Positions 43,683-54,458 of a DNA stretch of 64,000 nt are shown piece after piece. The stretch is from Piliocolobus tephrosceles (lineage: Eukaryota; Chordata; Mammalia; Primates; Cercopithecidae): positions 53,588,991 to 53,652,990 of the forward strand of contig NC_045443.1 in assembly GCF_002776525.5 (NCBI RefSeq), in the 5' to 3' direction. Numbering within the stretch: the stretch's first letter is position 1; each line of letters starts with the position of its first letter. The position numbers and the translations under genes are program-made. The notes beneath the pieces were generated by a model, which was not told where the DNA came from, did no database searches, and worked only from the letters and a program-made list of their open reading frames with translations.

Positions 43683-43831
43683 AAAGGATAGAGAATTATG
43701 CTGTAAGATACCCTAAAAAAATATCTGGGGATCATAAGATCTAAAGTATTTAATGTAAAAGTATGTCACTGTAATCTCCTCTTATATTAAACATTACTTT
43801 GTTTTTTTAGCTTTTTTATTTTTTGGTTTTT

Positions 43832-44120
43832 ATTTTTTGAGACAGAGTCTCACTCTGTCGCCCAGGCTGGAGTGCAGTGGCATGATCTTGACTCACTGCA
43901 TCCTCTGCCTCCTGAGTTCAAGCGATTCTCCTGCCTCAGCCTCTGGAGTAGCTGGGATTACAAGCATGCGCCATCACGCCCAGCTAATTTTTGTATTTTT
44001 AGTAGAGACGGGGTTTCACAGTGTTGGCCTGGATGGTCTTGAACTCCTGACCTCAGGTGATCCACCCATCTCAACCTCCCAAAGTGCTGGGATTACGAGT
44101 GTGAGCCACCTCACCTGGCC
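43832..44120 (-). mobile_element. Alu (antisense)
   Basis: TTTTTAGCTTTT before (about 43804) and CTTTTAGCTTTT after (about 44124) indicate the TSD. Confidence 0.9.
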
Positions 44121-44389
44121 TGTCTTTTAGCTTTTAAGCAGCTGCTGAGAACTAATACTAACCACATTCCGGACTATATTTAAGGCCAAAATAACATGAA
44201 AGAAGTATAGAGGTAAAACTGCTCCCTTGGTAGTTCACTTTATCAGTGATTGAGCAGAGCTGAGAAGACAGCTTATTCATGATGATGATATTAGCTGACA
44301 ATATTAACTGATGATATTATTTATTCATCAATAAATATTTAATGTCTGCCATGTGCTAGTCACTATGGATTCAAAGATAGGCAACTCAG

Positions 44390-44501
44390 ACAATTTTCTG
44401 CTTTATGGAGTTTACAGTCAGCAAAACCACTGTGGGACTGGCCCCTCTGCTCAGGAGGTAAATTCTTTAGGCTTTTTGCTCTGTAGTGAGCCATTGCCTA
44501 C
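44390..44501 (+). repeat. Inverted repeat, arm 1
   Basis: Matches the complement of 44936-45049 with about six substitutions and two 1-nt gaps; 46 nt (44452-44497) match perfectly. Confidence 0.95.
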
Positions 44502-44935
44502 CTTAGCCTTCATCTTTCTATCAATTTGGATATAAATGCATTTATGATGCTCTTCTGTTGAAGAATTAGAACTTCCTCAGCTGAGAAGCTTTAAAAGGGA
44601 ATCCATTGTAGGGCTCTGGAGAAACCATAGCTTCTTTTTATTCTTCCCTTCTCCAGTAAGAATATGTCAGTTCCCTGGGTGCTCATACATATTACCCCTT
44701 TCTCTCTTACATATTATAGGTAAACATATTATTAGTTTACAGGGTCTTTTTCTCCAAATTGTTTTAGGAAGCTAGATAAGCTTTACTTAGGGGCTTCTTT
44801 CTTAACCATTTCTCCCCCCTTGTATTCTCTTACCCTTAAAAGTGAATATTTTTCTACCATTTTTCTTTGTTGTCAAACCTATACAGCAATTTCAGAAGGT
44901 ACGTGAGAATAGCAAGAGATGAAAGTTGTTTTATA

Positions 44936-45049
44936 GTAAGCAATGGCTCACTACAGAGCAAAAAGCCTAAAGAATTTACCTCCTGTTCAGAGGGACCAGC
45001 CCCACAGTGGTTTTGCTGACTGTAAGCTCCATAAAGGCAGAAAACTTGT
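44936..45049 (-). repeat. Inverted repeat, arm 2
   Basis: The complement of arm 1; the perfect core is 44940-44985. Spacer between arms 434 nt. Confidence 0.95.
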
Positions 45050-45204
45050 TTTCTTCTGAGCTATATCTTCTTTTCTAAGAATTTTTTCAGGCCTTGTAGT
45101 AAGTTTATTATTGACTAAGTCATATTTTTAAACTATAGCTAAGACCTTAGTATTAAAACCAAGATGTTAACTATGGTAGCAAACCAATAGCCTCTTTTTT
45201 TTTC

Positions 45205-45476
45205 TTTCTTTCTTTCTTTTTTTTTTCTGAGAGGGAGTTTCACTCTTGTTGCCCAGGCTGGAGTGCAGTGGGCGATCTCAGCTCACCGCAGCCTCCACCT
45301 CCTGAGTAACTGGGATTACAGGCATGCACCACCACGCCCAGCTAATTTTATATTTTTAGTAGAGGTGGGGTTTCTCTGTGTTGGTCAGGCTGGTCTCGAA
45401 CTCTCGCTCTCAGGTGGATCCACCTGCCTCAGCCTCCCAAAGTGCTGGAATTACAGACGTGAGCCACCTCGCCTGG
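45205..45476 (-). mobile_element. Alu (antisense), internal deletion
   Basis: CTTT-rich tail; cagcctccacctcctgagta shows loss of about 40 bp. Confidence 0.87.
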
Positions 45477-45477
45477 G

Positions 45478-45784
45478 TTTTTCTTTTTTTTCTCTTTTTT
45501 TGAGACGGAGTCTCACTCTGTCATCCAGGCTGGAGTGCAGTGGTGCGAGCTCGTCTCACTGCAAGCTCTGCCTCCTCCCGGGTTCACGCCATTCTCCTGC
45601 CTCAGCCTCCCTAGAAGCTGGGACTACAAGCACACACCACCATGCCCAGCTAATTTCTGTATTTTTAGTAGAGACGGGGTTTTGCCATGTTGGCCAAGAT
45701 GGTCCCCGTCTCTTGAGCTCATGATCCGCTAGCCGCGGCCTCCCAAAGTGCTGACATTACAGGCCTGAGCTACCACAGCCAGCC
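45478..45784 (-). mobile_element. Alu (antisense)
   Basis: T-rich tail with C's, complete body ending taccacagccagcc. Confidence 0.9.
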
Positions 45785-46087
45785 TTTTTTTTTTTTTTTT
45801 CTTTTGGGACAGAGTTTTGTTTTGTCACCCAAGGTGAAGTGCAATGGTGCAATCTTGGCTCACTGCAACCTTCGCCTTCCCGGTTCAAGCGATTCTTCTG
45901 CCTCAGCCTTCCATATAGGTGGGATTACAGGCATGCGCCACCAAGCCCGGCTAATTTTTGTATTTTTAGTAGAGACGGGGTTTTGCCATATTGGCCAGGC
46001 TGATCTTGAACTCCTGACCTCAAGTGAACCATCTGCCTCAGCCTCCCAAAGTGCTAGGATTACAGGCGTGGGCCACTGCACCCTGCC
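45785..46087 (-). mobile_element. Alu (antisense)
   Basis: Complete; ends gccactgcaccctgcc. Confidence 0.9.
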
Positions 46088-46228
46088 TCGGCTAATTTTT
46101 GTATTTTTTGTAGAGATGGGGTCTTGCTATATTGCTCAGGCTGATCTCAAACTCATGGGTTCAAGCAGTTGTCTCACCTCAGCCTCCCAAAGTGCTGGGA
46201 TTACAGATGTGAGCCACTGTGCCTGGAC
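46088..46228 (-). mobile_element. Alu left-arm remainder (antisense)
   Basis: From ggctaatttttgtatttttt to gagccactgtgcctgg; probably the rest of an older Alu split by its neighbour. Confidence 0.78.
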
Positions 46229-46267
46229 CAGTGTATTATTGCAGAACTAGTAATTAAATGGAAATTT

Positions 46268-46574
46268 TTTTTTTTTTTTTTTTTTGAGACAGAGTCTCGC
46301 TCTGTCGCCCAGGCTGGAGTGCAGTGGCCGGATCTCAGCTCACTGCAAGCTCCGCCTCCTGGGTTTATGCCATTCTCCTGCCTCAGCCTCCCGAGTAGCT
46401 GGGACTACAGGTGCCCACCACCTCGCCTGGCTAGTTTTTTTTTTTTGTATTATTTTAGTAGAGACGGGATTTCACTGGGTTAGCTAGGATGGTCTTGATC
46501 TCCTGACCGCGTGATCTGCCCATCTCGGCCTCCCAAAGTGCTGGGATTACAGGCTTGAGCCACCGCGCCCGGCC
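46268..46574 (-). mobile_element. Young AluY, Old World monkey type (antisense)
   Basis: Signature gtggccggatctcag and acaggcttgagcc. TSD TTAAATGGAAATTT (46254-46267) and TTAAATGGCAATTT (46575-46588). Confidence 0.92.
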
Positions 46575-46594
46575 TTAAATGGCAATTTCAAAGT

Positions 46595-47351
46595 GATTCT
46601 TTTTAAAATTTATTTAACTTTTATTTTAAGTTCATGGGTACATGTGCAGGTTTGTTATATAGGTAATCTTGTGTTATGGGGGTTTGTTTTACAAATTATT
46701 TTGTCACCCCGTTATTAAGCCTAGTAACCTATTAGTTATTTTTCCTGTTCCTCTCCCTCCTCTCACTCTCCGCCCTCGGACAGACCCCAGTGTGTATTGT
46801 TCCCCTTAATGTAAATATGTGTTCTCATCATTTAGTTCCCACTTATAAGTGAGAACATGCGGTATTTGGTTTTCTGTTCCTGTGTGAGTTTGCTAAGGAT
46901 AATGGCCTCCAGCTCCAACCATGTTCCTGCAAAGGACAGGATCTCATTCTTTTTTATGGCTGCATAGTATTACATGTGTATATGTACAACCTTTTCTTTA
47001 TTCAGTCTACCACTGATGGGCATTTTCGTTGATTTCATATCTTTACTATTGTGAATAGTGCTGCAGCGAACATACACATGCTTGTGTCTTTATGATAGAA
47101 TGATTTCTATTCCTTTGGGTATATATCCAGCAATGGGATTGCTGGGCTAAATTATATTTCTGTTTTTAGGTCTTTGAGGAATCACTACATTGTCTTCCAC
47201 AATGGTTGAACTAATTTGCACTCCCACCAACAGTGTATAAGTGTTCCCTTTTTTCCATAACCTCATAACCTCACCAGCATCTGTTAGTTTTTTAATGCTA
47301 GCCATTCTGACTGTTGTGAGACGATATCCCACTGTGGTTTTGAGTTGCATT
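46595..47351 (-). mobile_element. L1 3' end (antisense), primate-type
   Basis: ttcatgggtacatgtgcagg, cttataagtgagaacatgcg, tgggtatatatccagcaatg and, further on, tgcactcccaccaacagtgt. 5'-truncated, no ORF. Confidence 0.9.
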
Positions 47352-47656
47352 TTTTTGAGGGGGCGGGGGAACGGAGTCTCGCCCTGTCACCCAGGCTGGA
47401 GTGCAGTGGCATGATCTCGGCTCACTGCAACCTCTGCCTCCCAGGTTCAAGCAATTCTCCTGCCTCAGCCTCCTGAGTAGCTGGGATTACAGGTGAGTGC
47501 CACTACACCTGGCTAATTTTTTTTTTTCCTGCATTTTTAGTAGAGACGGGGTTTCACCACATTGGTCAGCTGGTTTCGAAGTCCTGACCTCGTGATCCAC
47601 CTGCCTCAGCCTCCCAAAGTGCTGGGATTATAGGCGTGAACCACTGCGCCCGGCCT
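47352..47656 (-). mobile_element. Alu (antisense)
   Basis: Inserted at the L1 edge; G-rich tail gaggggg in place of the usual T/GAGACG. Confidence 0.88.
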
Positions 47657-47945
47657 GCCTTTCTTTTTTTTCAAATGCTGTGTCACCCAGGCTGGAGTGC
47701 AGTGGCGCGATCTCAGCTCACTGCAAATTCCGCCTCCCAGGTTCATGCCATTCTTCTGCCTCAGCCTCCTGAGTAGCTGGGACTACAGGCGTCCACCACC
47801 ATGCCAGGCTAATTTTTTTGTATTTTTAGTAGAGATGGGGTTTCACCATGTTAGCAAGGATAGTCTCGATCTCCTGACTTCGTGATCCACCCGCCTTGGC
47901 CTCCCAAAGTGCTGGGATTACAGGTGTGAGCCACCACGCCCAGCC
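47657..47945 (-). mobile_element. Alu (antisense) upstream of exon 2
   Basis: Lacks the GAGTCTCGCTC box (reads caaatgctgtgtcaccc). Ends 310 bp before exon 2. Confidence 0.88.
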
Positions 47946-48255
47946 TACAGAGTGTTATCTGGGAAATCCTAATGTAAGTGCTGGCAAAAAGAGGGAGAAA
48001 GGAATAGGAAATATAAAGGATGTATTAAAAGCTACAACAGGATTTTAAGTCTTTGGGCTATCTCAGAATGTGGTATTGGATTTCTTCTTCTGTGCTAAAA
48101 TATGGAGCTAAGGAACAAACTATGTGTGTCCAAGTGAGTGCACATTTGTGATTATATATAGTTTGGAATCATTTTTTCAAGAGGGCCAGGATCTTCCTCA
48201 CTCTCCAACATGTAAATGTATAATCCTTCTACCTCTTCCTCATGTCTCCCTGCAG

Positions 48256-48422
48256 CCATATGTGTCACTGGCTCAGCAGATGGCACCACCTAGCCCAAGC
48301 AACAGTACACCTAACAGCAGTAGTGGAAGCAATGGAAATGACCAGCTGAGCAAAACCAACCTATACATCCGAGGATTGCAACCAGGCACTACTGACCAAG
48401 ATCTTGTCAAGCTGTGTCAGCC
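48256..48422 (+). CDS. RBMS2: RBMS2 coding exon 2 (residues 23-77, start of RRM1)
   Basis: The acceptor is ctccctgcag|CCA and the donor CC|GTAAGT. It encodes 55 whole codons: PYVSLAQQMAPP, then a low-complexity Ser/Pro/Asn/Gly linker (about residues 34-50), then DQLSKTNLYIRGLQPGTT and DQDLVKLCQ. LYIRGL (residues 58-63) is the RNP2 motif on beta-1 of RRM1, whose aromatic Tyr normally stacks on a nucleobase; the following residues form helix 1. The exon ends in phase 2 (CC), completed by A of exon 3 to give Pro78. An antisense Alu fragment begins about 45 bp after the donor, and inverted Alus flank the exon on both sides. Confidence 0.96.
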
Positions 48423-48465
48423 GTAAGTTGGAGTGCATGTGGGTAGGCTTCCAGGGACAGTATAG

Positions 48466-48582
48466 ATTTGGTTTTGAGACATGGTCTCATTATGTTGTCC
48501 AGGCTAGTCTTGAACTCCTGGGCTCAAGTGATCCTTCTGTCTCAGTAGCTGGGATTACAGACGCATGCCACCACCCCTGGCC
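48466..48582 (-). mobile_element. Short Alu fragment just after exon 2
   Basis: Two small pieces of antisense Alu joined with deletions. Confidence 0.75.
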
Positions 48583-48720
48583 TTGCCAGCTCACTTATCC
48601 TAAAAGGCAATGGCATTTTGTTTCTACTCCATAGACACATAGAAACAAAAGACACATAGCATTTTGTTTCTACTCCAGAGACTCAGTAGCCTCTCTCTTA
48701 AAAAATTCTACCTGCTACTG

Positions 48721-48998
48721 GTCAGGTGCGGTGGCTCATGCCTGTAATCCCAGCACTTTGGGAGGCCAAGGCAGGCGGATCACGAGGTCAGGAGATCAGG
48801 ACTTTCCTGGCTAACATGGTGAAACCCCGTCTCTACTAAAAATACAAAAACATTAGCCAGGCGTGGTGGTGGGCGCCTGTAGTCCCAGCTACTTAGGAGG
48901 CTGATGCAGGAGAATGGTGTGAACCAAGGAGGCAGAGCTTGCTGTGTGCCGAGATCATGCCACTGCACTCCAGCCTGGGCAATAGAGTGAGATTCCGT

Positions 48999-49021
<23 letters not shown>
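48721..49021 (+). mobile_element. AluY-like (sense) downstream of exon 2
   Basis: Exact 21-bp TSD at 48700-48720 and 49022-49042 (within it, ATTCTACCTGCTACTG). Confidence 0.95.
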
Positions 49022-49029
<8 letters not shown>

Positions 49030-49042
49030 CTACCTGCTACTG

Positions 49043-49525
49043 ATATATATTATAAAGCTTTTATGTGTTTCTTTAAGGAAAGCCAGTGTGGGACGGGCCT
49101 TTAAAGCCTAATATCCAGCTTTCTTTCCAGTACCTCCCCCAACCTGATGGTCTTAGTGGAAAGTTGCTGTCCTTACACCTTGAATAGAAAAGTTTAGTAT
49201 CTCTATAGATGTTAGTTAGAAGGCATGAGAGAGCTGGCAGTGGGGATGGAAGAAAGTGGGACTCGCCAATCAAATCATGTACTTCGGAGACTTTCTGCTG
49301 CTGGAGATATTCCTTGGGAATGGAGACCTCAAATTAGCAGATAAAGAAGGTGGAGATAGAAGCAATTGCTGTGCATCTACCCCGTGAAGACCCCTCAGAG
49401 TTCTTTTTAGTAGATTTGAATCATGGAATTGCCCAGTTAGGAACGTTGGAAAAATGACAAGAGTGCACAGATGTCCAGCTCAAAAAATAATAAACAATAA
49501 AAAATAAAGTCTGGTGTATATCTAA
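49043..49525. other. Intron 2 sequence without recognised elements
   Basis: No exon or repeat supported. Confidence 0.4.
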
Positions 49526-49534
49526 AACTGGTCC

Positions 49535-49695
49535 TTGGGCTGAGCATGGTGGCTCACACCTGTAATCCTAGCACCTTGGGAGACCAAGGCAGGAGGATTG
49601 CTTGAGCTCAGGAGTTCAAAACCAGGCTGGACAACATAGTGAGACCTTGTCTCTATAAAAAATATAGTAAAAATATATATTAAAAAAAATTTTTT
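49535..49695 (+). mobile_element. Single-arm Alu (FLAM-like, sense)
   Basis: Left arm only with an A/T tail; AACTGGTCC (49526-49534 and 49696-49704) is its TSD. Confidence 0.85.
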
Positions 49696-49925
49696 AACTG
49701 GTCCATTATCTCAGCTTACCTTGCTAGAAAGGTATGTAAGTGGAACTAAGGGGACTGTCTTGGACTGGTAATTTTTGAGAGGTGGGAATTGGCAGATATG
49801 TTGGTTTATGAGGGAGGGAAACAGTATCATATCAATCTAGGTCCTTGATTTCTAAATTTTGTTTCTTGTAGTAAATATAATGTGCTACAGAAATTCTCTC
49901 ACATCACAAGACAGAGAAGAATCTT

Positions 49926-50150
49926 TTTTTTTTTTTTTTTTTTTAAGACTGAGTCTCAGCCTCCCAAGTATCTGAGATTACAGGCACACACCACCAGACC
50001 TGGCTAATTTTTTTTTTTTTTTTTTTTTTTGCTAGAGATGGGGTTTTACCATGTTGTCCAGGCTGGTCTCAAACTCCTGACCTCAGGTGATCTGCCCACC
50101 TCGGCCTCCCAAAGTGCTGGGATTACAGGTGTGAGCCACTGCACCCTACT
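49926..50150 (-). mobile_element. Alu (antisense), right arm largely deleted
   Basis: Exact TSD CAGAGAAGAATCTT at 49912-49925 and 50151-50164. A second T24 run sits inside (50009). Confidence 0.92.
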
Positions 50151-50276
50151 CAGAGAAGAATCTTGATTAGATTTTACCATATATTCGTTCCTCAGTATCT
50201 GTGGGAGATTTGTTCTAGGACCTCCTCTGTCCCCCTGCATGGATACCAAAATTCACCGAGTTCATGTCCCTACCCA

Positions 50277-50561
50277 TTTTTTTTGAGACAGGATCTTGTT
50301 CTGTCACCAAGGCTGGAGTGCAGTGGTGTAATCACAACTAACCATAGCCTCCAGGGCTCAAGCAATCCTCCCACCTCAGCCTCCTGAGTAGCTAGGACTA
50401 CAGGTACATGCCACCATGCTTGGCTAATTTTTTGTATTTTTTATAGAGATGAGATTTCATTGTGTTGCCCAGGCTGGTCTCAAACTCATGGGCTCAGTCA
50501 TTCCTCTTGCCTTGGCCTCCCCAAAAGCTGGAATTACAGACATGGGCCACTGAGCCTGGCC
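50277..50561 (-). mobile_element. Alu (antisense) in MER2
   Basis: Interrupts MER2 between gttcatgtcccta and caagtccctta. Confidence 0.9.
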
Positions 50562-50589
50562 TCAAGTCCCTTAGATAAAATGGTGTAGT

Positions 50590-50891
50590 GGCCAAGCACA
50601 ATGGCTCACACCTGTAATTCCAACACTTTGGGAGGCCAAGATGGGTGGATCACCTGAGGTCAGGAGTTTGAGACCAGCCTGGCCAACATGGTGAAACCCC
50701 GTCTCTACTAAAACTACAAAAATTAGCTGGGCGTGGTGGTGGGCACCTGTAGTCCCGGCTACTCAGGAGGCTGAGGCAGGAGAATCGCTTGAACCCAGAA
50801 GGCAGAGGTTGCAGTAAGCTGAGATCACGCCACTGCACTTCAGCCTGGGTGACAGAGCAAGACTTTGTCTCAAACATAATCAAAATAAAAT
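50590..50891 (+). mobile_element. Alu (sense) in MER2
   Basis: TSD AAAATGGTGTAGT (50577-50589) and AAAATTGTGTAGT (50892-50904). Confidence 0.93.
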
Positions 50892-51079
50892 AAAATTGTG
50901 TAGTATTTGCATGTAACCTATGCACATGCTCCTATATACATTAAAATTATCTCCAGATTACATATGATACCTAATACAATACCAATGCCATGTAAATAAA
51001 TGTTATACTGTATTGTTTAGGGAATAATGACAAGAAAAAAGTCTGCATATGTTCAGTACAGATGCAACCATCCTTTTTA

Positions 51080-51246
51080 AAAAATATATTTTAACTGATT
51101 TTAGGTTAAGGGGTACATGTGCAGATTTGTTCTATAGGTAAACTCGGGACTCAGGTATTTGGTGTATAGATTATTTCATCACCTGGGTACTAAGCATAGT
51201 ACCCAGTAGTTATTAATTTAGTTTTTTTTCCCTGAACCTCTCTTAG
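51080..51246 (-). mobile_element. Short L1 3' end (antisense) in MER2
   Basis: ggttaaggggtacatgtgca and acctgggtactaagcatagt are L1P 3' UTR; MER2 text resumes with gaaaggcctttt. Confidence 0.8.
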
Positions 51247-51346
51247 AAGAAAGGCCTTTTTTTTTTTTTTTTTTCCTGTATATTTTCAATCCATGGCTGG
51301 TTCAATCCACAAGTGGGAATCCCACAGATACAGAGTGATTTTTATT

Positions 51347-52395
51347 TTGCCGTTCTGAGCAATTGCCTTATTTTTTGCTGAGTCTGAAGCATAAGTATAG
51401 TCAAGGGCAGCATGTAGGATTGAAGTAAGGAGCCCAAAAGGGGACTGTGGAGAGGCAGGAGTGAGGCAGGGATGAAAGAGGTGCCATAGGAGTCCTGACG
51501 AGGAGACTGAGCAGAGCAGGTGGGTAGAGCTCTCTGTCTGCTGTGAGCAGGGAGTTAAGCCTTTCTAGGAAGGATGTTTCTCATGCGTAGAAGGACTTCC
51601 TGCCTTTGTCCAGTTGTCTCTCCCTGGGTTGTAGAGGAAGTAAATATTGCTGGATCCTAAAGTCTGGTATGTGGGAAGGAGAGGCGTGGAGTCTAGGACT
51701 GGAACTCCTGGTTCTCAGAGGGGCTCCTTCAAGGAAGCAGCAGCAGTGACCCAGCTGTTGCCAGCTGCAGTGGAAATTCTGAGCTCAAAGTCTCAGCTGC
51801 TAGACCACAGCAAGCTCCACCCTGGGGCCTTCATAGGGATAGCAGCACTTGTGTCCTCGGCCCCATAGTCAGACTTCTCAGGAGTCCCTCCCCTTGCCTA
51901 AACTTGGGAATGAATCCAAGTATGTAGCCTGGAAGGGCTAGGGTGGCCGCATCCATCCTCACCCTCCTTTTAATGTGTTCTGTTCCCAGCTTCCAGGGCA
52001 TTGCTTGGCTTATTCTGTCTAATCCTTTGGATCACAGAAGTTCCACTAAAAAAGTCAGTGAGATGCTGCCAAGGAGTGAAAACAAATCAGTCATCATATG
52101 TTCTTTAGGGATGGAAGGAGAGATGGGAAAATTGCTTGTTTGGGGTATTGTTCTCAAATTCAGTCCCTGCCAACTATTTTCAGTTAGCTCTTGTACTTCT
52201 GACTTTGTTAGTGATTTCTGTTCTGTCTCTTTAATAGTTTCACCCTCCTGGAGTGGAATGCAGAGGCTTTTTTCTAGTGGAACACCTCTAATACAATCCC
52301 TGATCTGTGATACACTGCTACTCAAGTTTTAGAAGTTCCATGTGACTCTGCTACCAGAGTATAATTTTCAAAAAATTGAAAAAAACAACTGTCAG
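51347..52395. other. Intron 2 sequence without recognised elements
   Basis: About 1 kb, relatively GC-rich around 51430-51900. No splice-flanked coding stretch is convincing. Confidence 0.45.
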
Positions 52396-52697
52396 GCTGG
52401 GCACAGTGCCTCATACCTGTAATCCCAGCTGTTTGGGAGACTGAGGCAGGTGGATCACTTGAAGTCAGGAGTTCGAGACCAGCCTGACCAACATGGTGAA
52501 ACCCTGTCTCTACTAAAAATACCAAATTAGCTGGGCGTGGTGGTGCATGCCTGTAATTCCAGCTACTCGAGAGGCTGAGGCAGGAGAATCGCTTGAACCG
52601 GGGAGGTGGAGGTTGCAGTGAGCCGAGATCGTGCCACTGCACTCCAGCCTGGGCAACAAGCGCGAAACTCTGTTTCAAAAAATGAAAAAGAAAACAT
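52396..52697 (+). mobile_element. Alu (sense)
   Basis: AACTGTCA on the left (52388) recurs after the tail as AACTGTCA (52698). Confidence 0.9.
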
Positions 52698-52960
52698 AAC
52701 TGTCATGCAAATATAAAATGAACAAGTGTCAGAGATTTTTATAACTCGTTAATGAGGGAACCAACCAGCAGGATGGCAAAATGAGTTCAAAGAACATTTG
52801 AGGAACTATAGGAAATGAAGAAAGAATATTGGAATAAGATTGCTACATTAGATAAAAACTGGTTTATGTCCTATAGGATAGTAAAGCCACTAACCTTTGC
52901 AATTATTTTTTCTACTGTACAGAAATAATTTACATTTTTACTGGACAAAAATCTATAACT

Positions 52961-53246
52961 TGGCCAAGTGTGGTGGCTCACACCTGTAATCCCAGCACTT
53001 TGGGAGGCTGAGGCGGGTGGATCACCTGAGGTCAGGAGTTTGAGACCAGCCTGGCCAATATGACGAAACCTCATCTCTACTAAAAATGTAAAAATTATCT
53101 GGGTGTGGTTGTGTGCACCTATAATCCCAGCTACTTGGGAGGCTGAGGCAGGAGAATCACTTGAACCCGGGAGGCGGAGGGTGCAGTGAGCTGAGATCGC
53201 GCCATTGCATTCCAGCCTGGGCAACAAGAGCAAAACTCTGTCTCAA
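52961..53246 (+). mobile_element. Alu (sense) with a purine-repeat tail
   Basis: Complete; the tail runs into the AAG/AGG tract. Confidence 0.9.
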
Positions 53247-53402
53247 AGAAAAAGAAGAAGGAGAAGCAGAAGGAGAAGGAGAAAGAGGAGGAGGAAAAGA
53301 AGAAAAGAAGAAAAGAAAAGAAGAAGAAGAAGGAGGAGGAGGAGGAGGAGGAGGAGGAAGAAGAAGGAGGAAGAAGAAAGAAGAAAGAAGAAGAAGAAAG
53401 GA
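53230..53402 (+). repeat. Purine-only (AAG/AGG)n tract
   Basis: About 155 nt of nearly pure A/G on the + strand, starting as an Alu A-tail. The complement is all pyrimidine. Confidence 0.95.
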
Positions 53403-53467
53403 TATGCAGCCCTTTGGCCTTATCACCAAAATTTAGACTTCTTTTGTTTATAAGATGATTTTCTTAG

Positions 53468-53746
53468 AGCTGGGCATGGTGGCTTTCAGCTGTAATCCCA
53501 GCACTTTTGGAGGCCAAGGCAGCAGGATTGCTTGAGGCCAGGAATTAAAGACCAGCCTGGGCAGCATAGTAAGATCCTATCTCTACAAATAATTTTTTAA
53601 ATTAGGCGGACATTGTGGTGTACATCTTTGGTCCCAGCTATTCAGGAGGCTGAGGCAGGAGAATTGCTTGAGCCCAGGAGTTCGAGGCTGCAGTGAACCA
53701 TGTTCACACCACTGCACTCCAGCCTGGGCAACAGAGCCAGACCCTG
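53468..53746 (+). mobile_element. Alu (sense)
   Basis: Old copy; the tail has been replaced by (CA)n at 53747-53766. Confidence 0.88.
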
Positions 53747-53889
53747 ACGCGCACACACACACACACAATTTTTTTTAATACTACAGTTCCCACTCCCCTC
53801 CCTAACACTCTCAAATCTTAACAGTGAGAAATAGAAGTCTTAGAGTAAGGCAAAGAGAGGTATTATAGTTGAGGTTCCTTGAGTATAAT

Positions 53890-54110
53890 AATAATAGCAA
53901 TTAAAATTTTTAAGTGCTTACCATGTGGTAGACATTAATGATTTGTGCTTATTCATTTCACATTCCTAACAATCCTATCTCCATTTTACAGATGATGAGG
54001 CTGAGACACCAAAAGGTTAAATGACTTGTTCAAGATCACACATAACTAAAATGTGGCAGAACCAGCATTTGAACCAAAGCAATTTGGCTCAGGTTGACCT
54101 TCAGTTAAAG
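53890..54110 (+). mobile_element. MIR copy
   Basis: agtgcttaccatgtggtaga, cattttacagatgatgaggc, gaaccagcatttgaaccaaa. Confidence 0.82.
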
Positions 54111-54458
54111 GGGTCAGTGGAGGGGTGATGGGAATAGGGTATCAGAGAAGAACAATGTCTATAGTTTTTCATAGGATCCGTGGTGTTTTCCAAAAGAAAA
54201 GAAGTAATAGCAAGGATTCTTTTTAGTCCTCAGGGAATTCCAGCCAGCGCTCTGCCTCTACACACTCTTTTGTGTGGACATTGCCAAGCTTCTTTCCCCA
54301 AAAGACAGTCATCTCTTTCCAACTAGTGTCTGAGTCTTAGCTGGGAAAGAAGAGAGAAATGTGTTGGTATTATAAGGACTACAGTTACCTTATTTCTTTT
54401 AGGTACCTTTGGGGAGGATGGGTTTATATTAAGTGTGGCATTTTTAACCCATTTCTTT

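Larger units (their letters stand above)
44136..45190. other. Non-Alu block holding a large inverted repeat
   Basis: About 1 kb without Alu. A weak MIR/L2-like passage (44330-44420) forms one end of the inverted repeat described separately. Confidence 0.55.
50185..51345. mobile_element. MER2 DNA transposon (Tigger/pogo group), multiply interrupted
   Basis: ttcctcagtatctgtgggag, ggataccaaaattcaccgag, tgtactt-like middle atactgtattgtttagggaa and the end attttcaatccatggctggt with cacagatacagag. Two Alus and an L1 piece are inside. Confidence 0.85.

Noticed and set aside
44390..45049. Inverted repeat as terminal repeats of a DNA transposon
   Set aside because: The arms have no TSD, end at no recognised terminal motif, and the spacer has no transposase similarity, so a local inverted duplication is preferred.
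48124..48255. 5' extension of RBMS2 exon 2 (frame is open upstream of the acceptor)
   Set aside because: The canonical pyrimidine tract and CTGCAG acceptor at 48255 match the known exon start; the upstream open stretch is short.
53157..53453. Frames with runs of proline/serine or lysine/arginine/glutamate
   Set aside because: They are translations of the purine-only microsatellite.
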